Assembly: GCA_001898385.1 (NCBI GenBank)
Contig: MKTT01000119.1
Span: forward strand, 18,971-82,970
Direction of reading: 5' to 3'
DNA from: Planctomycetales bacterium 71-10
GTDB lineage: Bacteria > Planctomycetota > Planctomycetia > Isosphaerales > Isosphaeraceae
DNA length: 64,000 nucleotides
The notes below the pieces were generated by a model. That model worked only from the letters and a program-made list of their open reading frames with translations, ran no database searches and was not told the origin of the DNA. Below, piece by piece: positions 42,841 to 51,774 of the stretch. Numbering within the stretch: position 1 is the stretch's first letter; the number at the start of each line of letters is the position of its first letter. The translations under genes and the position numbers were made by a program.

Positions 42841-43887
42841 TCACTTCGCCTTGGGGGCCTCGCCGCCGGGGGCGGGGGCCTTGCGGACCATGACGAGGTC
42901 GACGATGTCTTCCTCGACCTGGCCGCCGATGATCCGGTCGACGGAATCGGTCTTCACGGAATCCTTGTTGAGGATGGTGTGGATCTGGGTGCTGGAGTTG
43001 GGAAGTCCGTTGCGCATGACGCCGAACGCCTTGACCACCCACTGGTCCTCGCCGATGCGGGTCCAGGTCCCCTCGCCGCGGCCCCCCTCGGAGTCGAACA
43101 GCCAGGACTTGATCTGGCCGGTCTGGGGGTCCCAGCCGATGAACATGGTGGCCGACGACTTCGGGCCGCCGTCGATCTCGGCGCTGTGGGTGCGGATCAG
43201 GTAGCTGCGGTTCTCGGCCCACTTGATCTCGGCGGTGACCTTGTGGTGGTCGCCCTCGTCGACCCACTCGCCGACCATCCATTCCAGGTCCTTGAGCCGA
43301 TCGTAGGGCTCGACGTCCTCGGCGGGGGCGGGGTACTCGCGGATCTCGGAGATCGACCAGGCACCGGCCTTCTGGACGACCAGGGTGCTGAACCGGAGGT
43401 AGTCGGCCGCGTCGCCGGCGGCCGAGGCGACCCGCGACCGGCCCTCGATCCGGGCGACGTCCGGCGTGATGAAGCGGATCGACTCGACGTGAGGCTCTAG
43501 CTTCAGGCCGCCGCCGTCGGCGAAGGAGTCGGCGTACATCCGGCCGATCTCGGCCTTGCCGCGGACCTCCAGGCCGTCCGGGTCGACGATCACGGCGTCG
43601 TCGGCGTAGAGGGCGGTCAGGGCCGAGGCGTCGCCGGCCTCGTAGGCTCTGGCGAACTCGGCGACGCGGGCCATCACGGCCTTCTCGGCGGGCGTCGAAG
43701 CCTGGAAATCGGCGGGCGTCGTCGCGGCGGGCGTCGTCGCGGCGGGTGCCGGCAACGGCCCCCCGGCCTTCTCCAGGGCGGGGGCGGGTGCCTGCGCCGG
43801 GGCGGGGGCCTGCCAGGGGGCGGCGGCCGCCGCCAGCCCGACGGCCGTCACGGCCGCCGCGATGGTCTTCGTCCAGGGGGATCGCAT
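42841..43887 (-). CDS. secreted SnoaL-like (SgcJ/EcaC family) protein
   Basis: 348 residues. Signal peptide MRSPWTKTIAAAVTAVGLAA, then an Ala/Pro-rich spacer to ~residue 60. Residues ~60-180 form a SnoaL/NTF2-like domain: VMARVAEFARAYEAGDASAL, ALYADDAVIVDPDGLEVRGK and VARIEGRSRVASAAGD, typical of SgcJ/EcaC-type proteins. The second half (LEWMVGEWVDEGDHHKVTAE through QTGQIKSWLFDSEGGRGEG) resembles the heme/lipid-binding-like DUF1579 fold. SnoaL domains are cyclases, isomerases or ligand binders, so function cannot be fixed; export argues for ligand binding. Common in planctomycetes in many copies. Confidence 0.85.
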   Translation of the reverse strand: MRSPWTKTIAAAVTAVGLAAAAAPWQAPAPAQAPAPALEKAGGPLPAPAATTPAATTPADFQASTPAEKAVMARVAEFARAYEAGDASALTALYADDAVIVDPDGLEVRGKAEIGRMYADSFADGGGLKLEPHVESIRFITPDVARIEGRSRVASAAGDAADYLRFSTLVVQKAGAWSISEIREYPAPAEDVEPYDRLKDLEWMVGEWVDEGDHHKVTAEIKWAENRSYLIRTHSAEIDGGPKSSATMFIGWDPQTGQIKSWLFDSEGGRGEGTWTRIGEDQWVVKAFGVMRNGLPNSSTQIHTILNKDSVKTDSVDRIIGGQVEEDIVDLVMVRKAPAPGGEAPKAK

Positions 43888-44287
43888 GGGGGGCCCTCGC
43901 TACGGACGTGACGACGATCGGCCCCGCGCGACGCCGGCGCGGGACGCCGCGGGGCGTCGCTCTATTCTGTCTTAGTCCCGCGCCGAGCCCGGATCCAGGG
44001 GGCGAGGCTCACCCGGGCGAAAATTGCGGCGATGCGGGAGGCGGGATGAGCGGTCGCATGCGTGAAACTCGTGCAGGGCGTGTCAAGGACGACATCGCCC
44101 CCGCCGCGCCGCCCGCCACCCCGGCGAGGTTGGGGAAGCCTGCCGGCCCGCCGAGTTTTCGACGGGCGGTTCCATCATCAAGGAACCGGCGGGGCGGCGC
44201 GAGGCCCCCGAAACCACGACGCCCGGTCGGCGGCCCGAGAGCTCTCGGGCCGCCGCCGGGCGGTCGGGGCCATGAGTTTGGACTGGT
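43888..44287. other. intergenic region with one perfect palindrome
   Basis: 400 bases between two leftward genes. It contains a 28-bp perfect palindrome (44228-44255, listed as terminator) and an AT-rich patch near 43960 that could hold the promoter of the SnoaL-like gene. No gene seen. Confidence 0.4.
44228..44255 (-). terminator. 28-bp perfect palindrome downstream of the GTG-repeat gene
   Basis: CGGCGGCCCGAGAG followed at once by its exact reverse complement. It starts 33 bases past the stop of the leftward gene ending at 44288, the right place for a terminator. No T run; being loopless it could also be a protein-binding site. Confidence 0.5.
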
Positions 44288-45268
44288 TCAAGATAGGAAT
44301 CCGGTCCCGGTGCCGACCGTGCCGGTGGTGCCGGTGGTGCCGGTGCCGACCGTGCCGGTGCCGGTGCCGATGGTCCCGGTCCCGGTGCTAATGGTCCCGG
44401 TCCCGGTGCCGGTGTCGATGATCCCGGTCCCAGTATCGATGATCCCGGTGCCGGTGCCGACCGTGCCGGTGCCGGTGTCGATGATCCCGGTGCCGGTGTC
44501 GATGATCCCGGTGCCGGTGCCGACCGTACCCGTCCCTGTCCCGATCGTCCCGGTGCCGGTGCCGATGGTGCCCGTCCCGGTGCCGATCGCCCCCGGGCGC
44601 AGGGAGGCTCCGAAGAAGCGGTTGACGGTGCCGGTGCCCGTGCCGATGGTCCCCGTGCCGATCGTGCCCGTCCCGTTGCCGATGGCACCCGTGCGCAGGA
44701 ACGAGCCCAAGAAGCGATTGACGGTCCCGGTGCCGATGGTTCCGGTGCCGATCCCGCCGGTTCCGGTGCCGATCCCGCCGGTTCCGGTGCCGATCGTGCC
44801 CGTGCGCAGGAACGAGTTGGAGAAGCGGTTGACGACACCCGGGGCCGTCACGCCGCCGCCGACGGTCCCCCCGATCGTGCCGCCGTTGCGGCCGGTGCGC
44901 AGGGAGAAGGTGGTGCTCAGGCCGTCGGGCGACAGGTTGCCCGGCGGGTTGAGCGTCCCGTCGTCGCCGCGGGTGATGTTCGTGCTCCGCGGGTTGGAGA
45001 CCGTCGCGCCGTTGCGGTTGCGGATCGAGGGGGAGAAGGTGGTGCTCATGCCGTCGGGAGACAGGGTCCCCGGCGGGTTGAGCGTGCCGTCGTCACCGAC
45101 CGAGATGTTCGTGCTCGGCGGGTTGGCCGTCGTATCCGTGGAGATCGCGTTGGCGCGGAGGCTGTTCGCCCAGGCGGACGACAGGCTCATGACGGCCGGG
45201 GTCTCGCGGGACTCCAGGGATTCCAGGGTCGGGCGGCGCTTCACGCTCAGGGCTCGGCTGCGGTTCAT
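44288..45268 (-). CDS. Gly/Thr repeat protein with LEPR-XLL-like N-terminus
   Basis: 326 residues. The N-terminus VKRRPTLESLESRETPAVMS matches the planctomycete LEPR-XLL-type sorting/anchor motif (LExLExR...). Two similar ~50-residue units follow (SVGDDGTLNPPGTLSPDGMS and TRGDDGTLNPPGNLSPDGLS). Residues ~135-326 are nearly pure Gly-Thr-Ile/Val repeats (GTGTIGTGTG, GIIDTGTG) interrupted by three NRFxxxSLRxGxIG spacers, suggesting an extended beta structure. The opposite strand is also open but lacks a start signal and motifs; the GGAGAG before the ATG at 45268 and the sorting motif favour this strand. Probably a surface structural protein. Confidence 0.75.
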   Translation of the reverse strand: MNRSRALSVKRRPTLESLESRETPAVMSLSSAWANSLRANAISTDTTANPPSTNISVGDDGTLNPPGTLSPDGMSTTFSPSIRNRNGATVSNPRSTNITRGDDGTLNPPGNLSPDGLSTTFSLRTGRNGGTIGGTVGGGVTAPGVVNRFSNSFLRTGTIGTGTGGIGTGTGGIGTGTIGTGTVNRFLGSFLRTGAIGNGTGTIGTGTIGTGTGTVNRFFGASLRPGAIGTGTGTIGTGTGTIGTGTGTVGTGTGIIDTGTGIIDTGTGTVGTGTGIIDTGTGIIDTGTGTGTISTGTGTIGTGTGTVGTGTTGTTGTVGTGTGFLS

Positions 45269-45513
45269 CGTCGTCTCTCCTGCCGTCACATATGGGAAAC
45301 CGCGACGCGGGCTCGCGGGGGATTTCGCAGGCGTCAGGCCGGGGGCGTCGGGTACTGGCGTCGGCCCCCGCCGCGGATTAGGCTTGACTTTCAGCCGATC
45401 GTTACTGCGAAACGTGCGCCGAACGATCAGGTCTTGATGCGAGATTTCGTCGATCCCCCCGAGTCGTGCGGCGGGGCGGGGCGACGGGGCGAGATGCGGG
45501 GGCGGGGAAGGCG

Positions 45514-46662
45514 ATGGCCGAGCGACGGACATTCGTGCTCACGGACACGGCCCATGACGTGTGGGTCGAGGACTTCACGCTCGACGCCGAGGCGGCGGGG
45601 GGCCTCGCCGTCTCCAAGCGGCGGCTCCGCGGCGGGCGTCGCGACGGCGTGGACCTGATCCGGGTCGACAACGGGGCCCTGTCGTTCCAGGTCGTCCCGA
45701 CGCGCGGGATGGGCCTGTGGAAGGCCGCGCTGGGGGCCGACCGCGTGGGCTGGGACTCGCCCACGCGCGACGGCCCGATCCACCCGGCCTACGTCCAGCC
45801 GCATGACATCGGGGGGATCGGCTGGCTCGAAGGCTTCGACGAGCTGATGGTGCGGTGCGGGCTGATGCACAACGGGGCCCCATACCGCGAGGGGAACGCC
45901 CTCTACCCGCTGCACGGCCGGATCGCCTCCATCCCCGCGTGGTACGTCGCGGTGCATGTGGACGACGACTCGATCGCGGTCGAGGGCCGCGTGGCCGAGT
46001 CGTTCCTGTTCGGCGGGGGGATCGAGTTGGTCACGACCTACACGACGGCCCGCGGGTCGAGCGCGGTGACGGTCCGCGACGAGTTCGTGAACGTGAAGGA
46101 CGTGCCGGTGGGCCTGGAGGTCCTCTACCACTGGAACTTCGGCCCGCCCCACCTGGACGAGGGGGCGCGGTTCGTGGCCCCGCTGGACGAGGTGATCCCG
46201 CGCGACGCCCGTGCGGTGGAGGATCTGGCGACTTACGACGTGTACGGCCCGCCCGAGCCGGGGTACGCGGAGCAGGTCTACTTCTGCTCGCTCCGCGCCG
46301 AGGCCGGCCGCACGGCGGCGATGCTCCGCAACAAGGCGGGGGACCGGGCCGTAGCCCTGCGGTACGACCTGGCCGCCCTGCCGAGCTTCACGCTCTGGAA
46401 GAACACCGGCGGCCTGCGCGACGGCTACGTCACCGGCCTGGAGCCGGGCGTGAACTTCCCCAACCCCCGCCCGTTCGAGGAGGCCCGGGGCCGCGTCCTC
46501 ACGATCCCCGTCGACGGCCGCCACGTCGTCGAGACGACCCTGGAAGTCCTGTCCGGCCGCGACGCCGTCGCCGCCGCGGAGGCCGAGATCGCCCGCATCC
46601 AGGCCCAGTCCCCCCCCGTCGTCCGCCCGAAGCCGACCGAGCCGTTCGCGGCCGAAGGGTGA
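45514..46662 (+). CDS. aldose 1-epimerase-like protein (DUF4432)
   Basis: 382 residues. It follows the DUF4432 pattern of aldose-epimerase-fold proteins: GVDLIRVDNGALSFQVVPTR, GMGLWKAALGADRVGWDSP, then GWLEGFDELMVRCGL, LYPLHGRIASIPAW (the His in LHGR corresponds to an active-site His) and EVLYHWNFGPP. The late LPSFTLWKNTGG and TGLEPGVNFPNP complete the family. Members are predicted to epimerise or bind free sugars in the cytoplasm; no signal peptide. The start at 45514 opens MAERRTFVLTD. It is divergent from the repeat protein to its left. Confidence 0.88.
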   Translation: MAERRTFVLTDTAHDVWVEDFTLDAEAAGGLAVSKRRLRGGRRDGVDLIRVDNGALSFQVVPTRGMGLWKAALGADRVGWDSPTRDGPIHPAYVQPHDIGGIGWLEGFDELMVRCGLMHNGAPYREGNALYPLHGRIASIPAWYVAVHVDDDSIAVEGRVAESFLFGGGIELVTTYTTARGSSAVTVRDEFVNVKDVPVGLEVLYHWNFGPPHLDEGARFVAPLDEVIPRDARAVEDLATYDVYGPPEPGYAEQVYFCSLRAEAGRTAAMLRNKAGDRAVALRYDLAALPSFTLWKNTGGLRDGYVTGLEPGVNFPNPRPFEEARGRVLTIPVDGRHVVETTLEVLSGRDAVAAAEAEIARIQAQSPPVVRPKPTEPFAAEG

Positions 46663-46693
46663 CGTCCGGGCGGAACGCCTCCGATTTCCGACG

Positions 46694-46963
46694 TCCCCTC
46701 TCCCGTCGGGAGAGGGTGCCGCGCAGCGGCGGGTGAGGGTCGCCGGATTTCGGAGGGCATGTCGGTCGCGGTATGCACGAGCGGGGCGACGACGACGGCC
46801 TGCCGTCGTTCTCCCCTTGAGGGAGAAGGTGGCCGCAGGCCGGATGAGGGGTCGATCGCCGTCGCATCCCACGGCCGGGCGAGGGACGTTGAAGCCCGCG
46901 GCACCCGGTCGCGCCCCCCCCATCCGCCCCTCCGGGGCACCTTCTCCCTCAAGGGGAGAAGGC
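46694..46963 (+). repeat. composite palindromic repeat block, copy 2
   Basis: Same order of three units as at 11664-11923: CTCTCCC/GGGAGAG hairpin with GTGCCGCGCAGCGGCGGGTG (46694-46740), CTCCCCTTGAGGGAGAAG with GGCCGGATGAGGGG (46809-46854), and its inverse (46915-46963). The spacers are also related: both contain GCGACGACGACGGCC and CCCGGTCGCGCC. A partial fourth hairpin is at 46998-47020. Confidence 0.85.
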
Positions 46964-47083
46964 GTCGATCGCCCCGGCGTTTCCGAGATCCGACGGCCCT
47001 CTCCCGCCGGGAGGGGGGACGGAATTCGACGCGAGCCGTCGGCCGATCTCGCCCAAATCTCGGGAGTCCGTCGCCGCCGCGCG

Positions 47084-48580
47084 TCAGCCGCGGCGGGCGA
47101 CGTCGCGCAGCGGGGGGAGGTCGTCGAGGGCCTCGCGGGGGAGGGCTTCCACGAAGCGACGGAGGGCCAGTTCGAGGTGCTCGGCGGCCTCGCCGTGCTG
47201 CTCGATGACGTCGTTCTGGTCCCAGCGGTCCTCGGGCTTGCGGTACAGCTCGGGGCGGCGGGGCTCCTCGGGGTCGTCGACCAGGGGGAGGATCATGTGC
47301 CAGACGTGGGTCCGGATGGCGTACTCCTCCGTGTCCATCCCCATGATGGCGTAGTCGCGGATCTTCGTCTGCTCGCCGCGGATCAGGGGGAGGACGTCGG
47401 TGCCGTGGATCGGCGGGGCGTCGTCGGGGGGCCGGACGCCGAAGAAGCCCAGGAGCGTCGGCAGCAGGTCCACCGTCTGCACGATCGCCTGGTGCCGCAT
47501 CCCGCCGAACCGCGCACCGGGCATGCGGACGATCAGCGGGGTGTGGACCAGCTCCTCATACAGCCAGGGGCGGAAGCGCCGGACGAAGCCGTGCTCGCCC
47601 AGGGGCTCGCCCTGGTCGGCGGTGAAGATCAGCAGCGTGTCCTTGTCGCGGCCCAGCCGCTCCAGGGCGTCGAACAGCTCGCCCAGCCACCGGTCGACGA
47701 GCGTCACGGCCCCGGCGTAGGTGCGGCGGAGGCGGTACAGCTCGGCCTCGGAGAGCGCGTCGCCCACCGCGCCGGCGGGGACGTCGATCAGCGCGGCGAC
47801 GTCCTCGATGTCGATCTCGGGCTCGTCGTCGTCCTCCTCGACGAGGTCTCCCTCCTCGCCGGCCTCGAACTCGTCGGGCTCGATGGTGGCGTAGCGGTCG
47901 CGGTACTCCTCGGGCAGGTCCCAGGGGCCGTGGGGGCTGAAGACGTCGAGCCAGAGGCAGAACGGCTCGCGATCGTCCTTGCGCCGCTCCAGCCAGTCGA
48001 TCGCCGCCTTGACCGTGCGCGCGACGCCGGTGTTCTCCTCGCGGTCGGCCCCCAGCGCCTTCCGGTTGCGGAGGAGCTGCTCCCATCGCGTCCGCCAGCG
48101 ATCGGCGGACTCCGGGTCGTCCTCGTCCTCGGGGAGCCGCAGGCCGGGCTCGTCCTCCAGGCGGACGCCGCGGGCGCGGGGGTCGTCGGCGGGGATGTAC
48201 GGGTCGTAGCCCTGGCCCCGGATCCAGATCACGTCGTCGAAGCTGCGGCCGTAGCCCATCCCCTTCTCGCGCAGGAACGGCGAGTCCGAGATCAGGGCCG
48301 TGCGCACGCCCCGGCCGTTGAGGAAGTCGGGGAGGATCAACTCGTCGGGCTGGAGCGGGGTCCAGCCGAGGGCCGGGTCGGTGAAGCCGTAGCGGCCCGT
48401 CCACCAGCTCCGACGGGTGGGGAGCGTGGTGAGGTTCTCCGGGAAGTGGTGGTCGAACACCACCCCCTGCGACGCCATCCGGTCGAGGTTCGGGGTCTCG
48501 ATCCAGGCGTTCCCGTAGGCGCCGAGGAATCCCAGGTGCACGCTGTTGCAGGCGACGACGATGGCGTTCATGCGGGACAT
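47084..48580 (-). CDS. divergent sulfatase-like alkaline-phosphatase-superfamily protein
   Basis: 498 residues, sulfatase fold: ETPNLDRMASQGVVFDHHF, TRRSWWTGRYG, SPHGPWDLPEEYRDRY and IFTADQGEPLGEHGF are recognisable. Key residues differ. The Cys/Ser that becomes formylglycine in C-x-P-x-R is Thr52 (LTTLPTRRSWW), the first metal-binding Asp pair is replaced by C-N (ACNSVHLG, N12), and the late D-H-G is D-Q-G. There is no signal peptide. A Thr nucleophile is known in nucleotide pyrophosphatase/phosphodiesterases of the same superfamily, so it may be a phosphoesterase, or inactive. It follows the MFS gene by 44 bases and may belong to that operon. An alternative start is three codons on. Confidence 0.85.
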   Translation of the reverse strand: MSRMNAIVVACNSVHLGFLGAYGNAWIETPNLDRMASQGVVFDHHFPENLTTLPTRRSWWTGRYGFTDPALGWTPLQPDELILPDFLNGRGVRTALISDSPFLREKGMGYGRSFDDVIWIRGQGYDPYIPADDPRARGVRLEDEPGLRLPEDEDDPESADRWRTRWEQLLRNRKALGADREENTGVARTVKAAIDWLERRKDDREPFCLWLDVFSPHGPWDLPEEYRDRYATIEPDEFEAGEEGDLVEEDDDEPEIDIEDVAALIDVPAGAVGDALSEAELYRLRRTYAGAVTLVDRWLGELFDALERLGRDKDTLLIFTADQGEPLGEHGFVRRFRPWLYEELVHTPLIVRMPGARFGGMRHQAIVQTVDLLPTLLGFFGVRPPDDAPPIHGTDVLPLIRGEQTKIRDYAIMGMDTEEYAIRTHVWHMILPLVDDPEEPRRPELYRKPEDRWDQNDVIEQHGEAAEHLELALRRFVEALPREALDDLPPLRDVARRG

Positions 48581-48624
48581 TGTAATGACGCCCGCCCGCG
48601 CCGCCCAGAGCCGGCGGCGCCCGA

Positions 48625-50229
48625 TCACACGCGGCGCAGCCGGCGGCCGGCCCAGAGCAGGAAGAAGAAGACGGCCGCGCCGAAGGCGAGCGCGGAGAAC
48701 GCGATGTAGATGGTCGCGAAGACCAGGTTGTCGGCCTCGTAATTGATGAACCGGTAGACCAGGACGGTCGACGCCCGTTCCGGCGCGTCATGCCCGGCCC
48801 GGCTGAGCCGGTCGGCCATGTATTCCTGCCGCTGCACCATCTCCTCGGCCTGGATCGCGTCGCGCTCGGCCGAGTACGAGTAATGGACCTTGTGGCCGAT
48901 GATGACGAAGTTGACGAGCACCGCGGCGGCGATCCCGCCCCCGAAGAACTGGAGCACGCTCATGAGCGGCCGGACGACCTCCTCGCGCCCGGGGTCGGGG
49001 CTGTAGTGCGCGTCCATCGCGACCATGAACAGGCCGATCCCCATCCCAGCCAGGAATCGGCCGGGCGCCAGCTCCCACGGCCCGGGCGCGGGGAACCAGT
49101 TCAGGTCGACCACGTCGCGGATCATCCAGTACGGCCATTCCATCATGCTCTGGTAGCACAGGTAGAGGCCGGCGGACATCAGCGACAGGCCGACGACCGC
49201 GAGGGGGAGCCCCCGGACGGCGAGGCCGCGCCGACGGACCGGCTCCGGGAGGATGAACGACGCGACGACGAGCGACGCGGCGATCCCGATCGGCAGCGGC
49301 CAGATCAAAAAGGCCCGCTGCCAGGAGCTCAGGTTCATCATCGCCCCGCCGTAGACGTTCATGATGTAGGCGTGGAAGAACTGGCAGACGCCCCCCAGGA
49401 AGTACAGGGCCAGCCGGATCCAGTTCTCGCCCAGGATGCCCCAGTCCAGCTGGGGCCAGGCCAGGGCCAGCGAGACGGCCGAGGCGACGGCGAAGACGGC
49501 GATCGCGACGGCGATCCGGGGATCCTCCAGCCAGCCGTACAACTGCCCCCAGTGGAGGATGTAGATCAGGGAGGCGGAGGCGACGATCAGGCCGGGATAA
49601 TAGGCCAACGACCCGCGCGCGGGCGGCGGCGGGTCTTCGGGCTTCGACGTCCTCGCCATCGACAGCAGCGCCAGCAGGCCGATGCCGGCGATGACGCCTT
49701 CGAAGAGGAAGCCGTGCTGCCAGTCCGACGACTCGTAGGTCATGGTGGCGGCCGAGACGAAGCCCGGCCCGACGACCGGGCAGAGGATGACCGCCCAGGC
49801 CAGCGGGGTCTCCCACCCCGGGGGGAGCAGGACCGGGACGGCGTAGATCACCAGGCCCGACCCCGCGCCGGCCACGGCGCGGCCGATCAGCGCGGTCGAG
49901 AGCGGATCCCCCGCGTCCAGGACGTTCACGACCGCCCCGACGATCGCCAGCACCAGCCCCCAGCGCGCCAGGCGGCGGCACGACCAGAGGCGATTCAGCG
50001 CCGGGCACGCCAGCATCACGGCCGCGAGGCTGAAGAGGTAGCACGACTGGAGCGAGTAGACCTCGGCGGAGACCCACCCCCGGCTCACCCCCAGCTCGCG
50101 CAGGTTCATCGTGTGGCCGCCCGTGGTGAGCAAGACCGCCACGATCGCGACCATCGGGCGGCCCGCGCGCAAGGCACCCCCGATCGGGCCGCGGCCGAAA
50201 CGCACCGGGGCCGGATCAGTCGTCGCCAT
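48625..50229 (-). CDS. MFS multidrug transporter, 14-helix DHA2-like (EmrB-type)
   Basis: 534 residues with about 14 hydrophobic segments (e.g. AGRPMVAIVAVLLTTGGHTM, SCYLFSLAAVMLACPALNRL, IGRAVAGAGSGLVIYAVPVL, FLAGMGIGLFMVAMDA, the last TIYIAFSALAFGAAVFFFLL). IGRAVAGAGSGLVIY matches the motif C region of MFS drug:H+ antiporters, and the long 14-helix form together with a HlyD-type adaptor and a TolC-like channel in the same operon points to EmrAB-TolC-like efflux. It overlaps the upstream lipoprotein gene by 14 bases. Transport substrate unknown. Inner membrane. Confidence 0.88.
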   Translation of the reverse strand: MATTDPAPVRFGRGPIGGALRAGRPMVAIVAVLLTTGGHTMNLRELGVSRGWVSAEVYSLQSCYLFSLAAVMLACPALNRLWSCRRLARWGLVLAIVGAVVNVLDAGDPLSTALIGRAVAGAGSGLVIYAVPVLLPPGWETPLAWAVILCPVVGPGFVSAATMTYESSDWQHGFLFEGVIAGIGLLALLSMARTSKPEDPPPPARGSLAYYPGLIVASASLIYILHWGQLYGWLEDPRIAVAIAVFAVASAVSLALAWPQLDWGILGENWIRLALYFLGGVCQFFHAYIMNVYGGAMMNLSSWQRAFLIWPLPIGIAASLVVASFILPEPVRRRGLAVRGLPLAVVGLSLMSAGLYLCYQSMMEWPYWMIRDVVDLNWFPAPGPWELAPGRFLAGMGIGLFMVAMDAHYSPDPGREEVVRPLMSVLQFFGGGIAAAVLVNFVIIGHKVHYSYSAERDAIQAEEMVQRQEYMADRLSRAGHDAPERASTVLVYRFINYEADNLVFATIYIAFSALAFGAAVFFFLLWAGRRLRRV

Positions 50230-50731
50230 GCATGTTCTTCCCGTTCGGGTCGAGCCGATTGATCCAGGCGACCTCCATCCCCTGCGGCGTCTGGACCGTC
50301 AGCGTCGCCTGGAGGGGCGGGTCGCGCTCCAGGGCCTTCAGCAATTCCGAGACGTGGTCATAGACGACCACGATCGCGGCCTCCTTCTCCTCGGGCTTCA
50401 GCCCGGGCCAGCCCGGGCCCGTGGTGAAGATGACCGGCAGCCGCATCTCCTGCTGGAAGACGCCGACGCCGTAAGGCTGGACGATCGGCACGGGCCGCAA
50501 GACCTCGACGCGGCCGAACAGCGGCTTCCCGTCGGCGCCGACCTCCTTCTCGCCCCACTCCTTGATCCCCCCGGCGACGTCGAGGAGCGCCGGGTCGGTG
50601 ATCTGGTTGGAGGTGTACGCCGGCGGGAGTTCCCCCGCCTGCGGCCTCGCGCGATCGCAGCCCGCCGCGCCGACGGCCGTCGTCAGGGCCAGGGCCAGGA
50701 GCATCCGTCGCCGCGTCCCGTCGATCATCAT
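50216..50731 (-). CDS. lipoprotein of the efflux operon
   Basis: 171 residues, start ATGATG at 50731 (MMIDGTRRRM). The signal LLALALTTAVGAAGC gives a clear lipobox with the lipidated Cys at residue ~25. The mature part has IKEWGEKEVGADGKPLFGRV, VPIVQPYGVGVFQQEMRLPV and VVYDHVSELLKALERDPPLQ, mixed alpha/beta, with no motif I recognise. It overlaps the upstream gene by four bases (ATGA) and the MFS gene by 14, so its product is made in ratio with them. Plausibly a periplasmic subunit of the transporter. Confidence 0.78.
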   Translation of the reverse strand: MMIDGTRRRMLLALALTTAVGAAGCDRARPQAGELPPAYTSNQITDPALLDVAGGIKEWGEKEVGADGKPLFGRVEVLRPVPIVQPYGVGVFQQEMRLPVIFTTGPGWPGLKPEEKEAAIVVVYDHVSELLKALERDPPLQATLTVQTPQGMEVAWINRLDPNGKNMHGDD

Positions 50732-51774
50732 GGTCGTTTCGCCTTGTCGTAGCCCGGATCGGCGGCCGGGTAGAGGATCGTCCGCCATTCCCGGGAGACC
50801 GGCCGGTACTCCGTGGTCCCCACGACGATCTGGAACGTATCGCCCGGTTCGAGGTTGGGCTCGGTGCCGCGCTGGAAGGAGGCGTAGCCGAAGCCGACGA
50901 GGGCGCCGATCCCCATGCCCCCGCCGATGAAGGCCATGTTGCCGCCCGAGAACTGCGCCCCGACGCTGGCCCCCGTGCCGGCCCCTTCCAGCCCCAGCAG
51001 GGTCGTCAACAGGGCGCGCCGCATCCGGGTGGCGAACCGGCGGTCGGCCGTTTCCATCCGCCACGGGGCCATGCCGGCCTCGTGCTCGGAGCCCTGGACG
51101 AGCTGGGTCATCTGCAGGCCGACGTGGCCGGGGCGGCCGAACCGGCCGGGGCCGACGATCTCCTTCACGGTCCCGCCCACGAGGACGGGGTACGGGGACT
51201 CCGGCTCGATCACCTCGGCCAGGAAGCAATCGCCGCGCTGGATCGACGGCCGACCGTTGAGCAGGCGCTCGCCCGAGCTGAGGCCGTCCGTCGGCAGCAG
51301 TTGGCAGATCCGCAGGGTGACGTGCATGCCCGACTTGAGCAGGACCGGCTCGGCCTTCGGGACCGGCCCGGTCCGCGCCGCCGAGAGTTCCGGCGCCGTC
51401 CTCGGCCGCGGCGGGAGGTCCTGCGGGCCCGACGCCTCGTCGTCGTCCGGGCGAGGGAGCGGCAGCGGCAGCGGGACGTCGCCCAGGTCCCGATCCCCGA
51501 AGGCGGGCGACGGCGCGCCGGGCAGGTCCGTCGCGCCGGGCGGGAGCGCCCGCAGGGGGCTCGTGGGCGTCGCGGATATCGGCGGCGGCGAGAACGGGGA
51601 GGCCGGGGATGGGGAGGTGGGGATCGTGAGCGTCCCGCTGCGGGCCGGGGTGTCGGCGAACGGCGACTGCGCGGCGCAGTCCCCGGCCGTCCCCAGCGCC
51701 GCGACGGCGCAGATCCCCCCCAGCCTCGCGGCCCGGCTCGCGGGCCGCCCGCATCGCCCCTCACGGTTTCGCAC
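50728..51774 (-). CDS. exported hypothetical protein of the efflux operon
   Basis: 348 residues from a GTG preceded by GGAGGGAGGGAACC. A hydrophobic segment near residues 17-34 (LGGICAVAALGTAGDCAAQS) acts as signal peptide, followed by a long Pro/Ser/Thr/Asp-rich linker (35-140). The folded part (~140-348) has LKSGMHVTLRICQLLPTDGL, GDCFLAEVIEPESPYPVLVG, GTVKEIVGPGRFGRPGHVGL and a Gly-rich hydrophobic AFIGGGMGIGALVGFGYASF that may be membrane-embedded. The GTVKEI strand pattern is reminiscent of VirB10/TrbI-type proteins, but homology is not certain. Overlaps with both neighbours (14 and 4 bases) tie it to the efflux system. Confidence 0.75.
   Translation of the reverse strand: MRNREGRCGRPASRAARLGGICAVAALGTAGDCAAQSPFADTPARSGTLTIPTSPSPASPFSPPPISATPTSPLRALPPGATDLPGAPSPAFGDRDLGDVPLPLPLPRPDDDEASGPQDLPPRPRTAPELSAARTGPVPKAEPVLLKSGMHVTLRICQLLPTDGLSSGERLLNGRPSIQRGDCFLAEVIEPESPYPVLVGGTVKEIVGPGRFGRPGHVGLQMTQLVQGSEHEAGMAPWRMETADRRFATRMRRALLTTLLGLEGAGTGASVGAQFSGGNMAFIGGGMGIGALVGFGYASFQRGTEPNLEPGDTFQIVVGTTEYRPVSREWRTILYPAADPGYDKAKRP

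Noticed and set aside
44300..44830. CRISPR-like regular repeats
   Set aside because: The repeat period is 6-18 bases, spacers are not unique and the array is in frame inside a coding region.
43746..45437. Val-Pro repeat protein on the plus strand
   Set aside because: Opposite strand of the Gly-Thr repeat gene. The repeat makes both strands open, but only the minus strand has a ribosome site and the LESLESRE motif.
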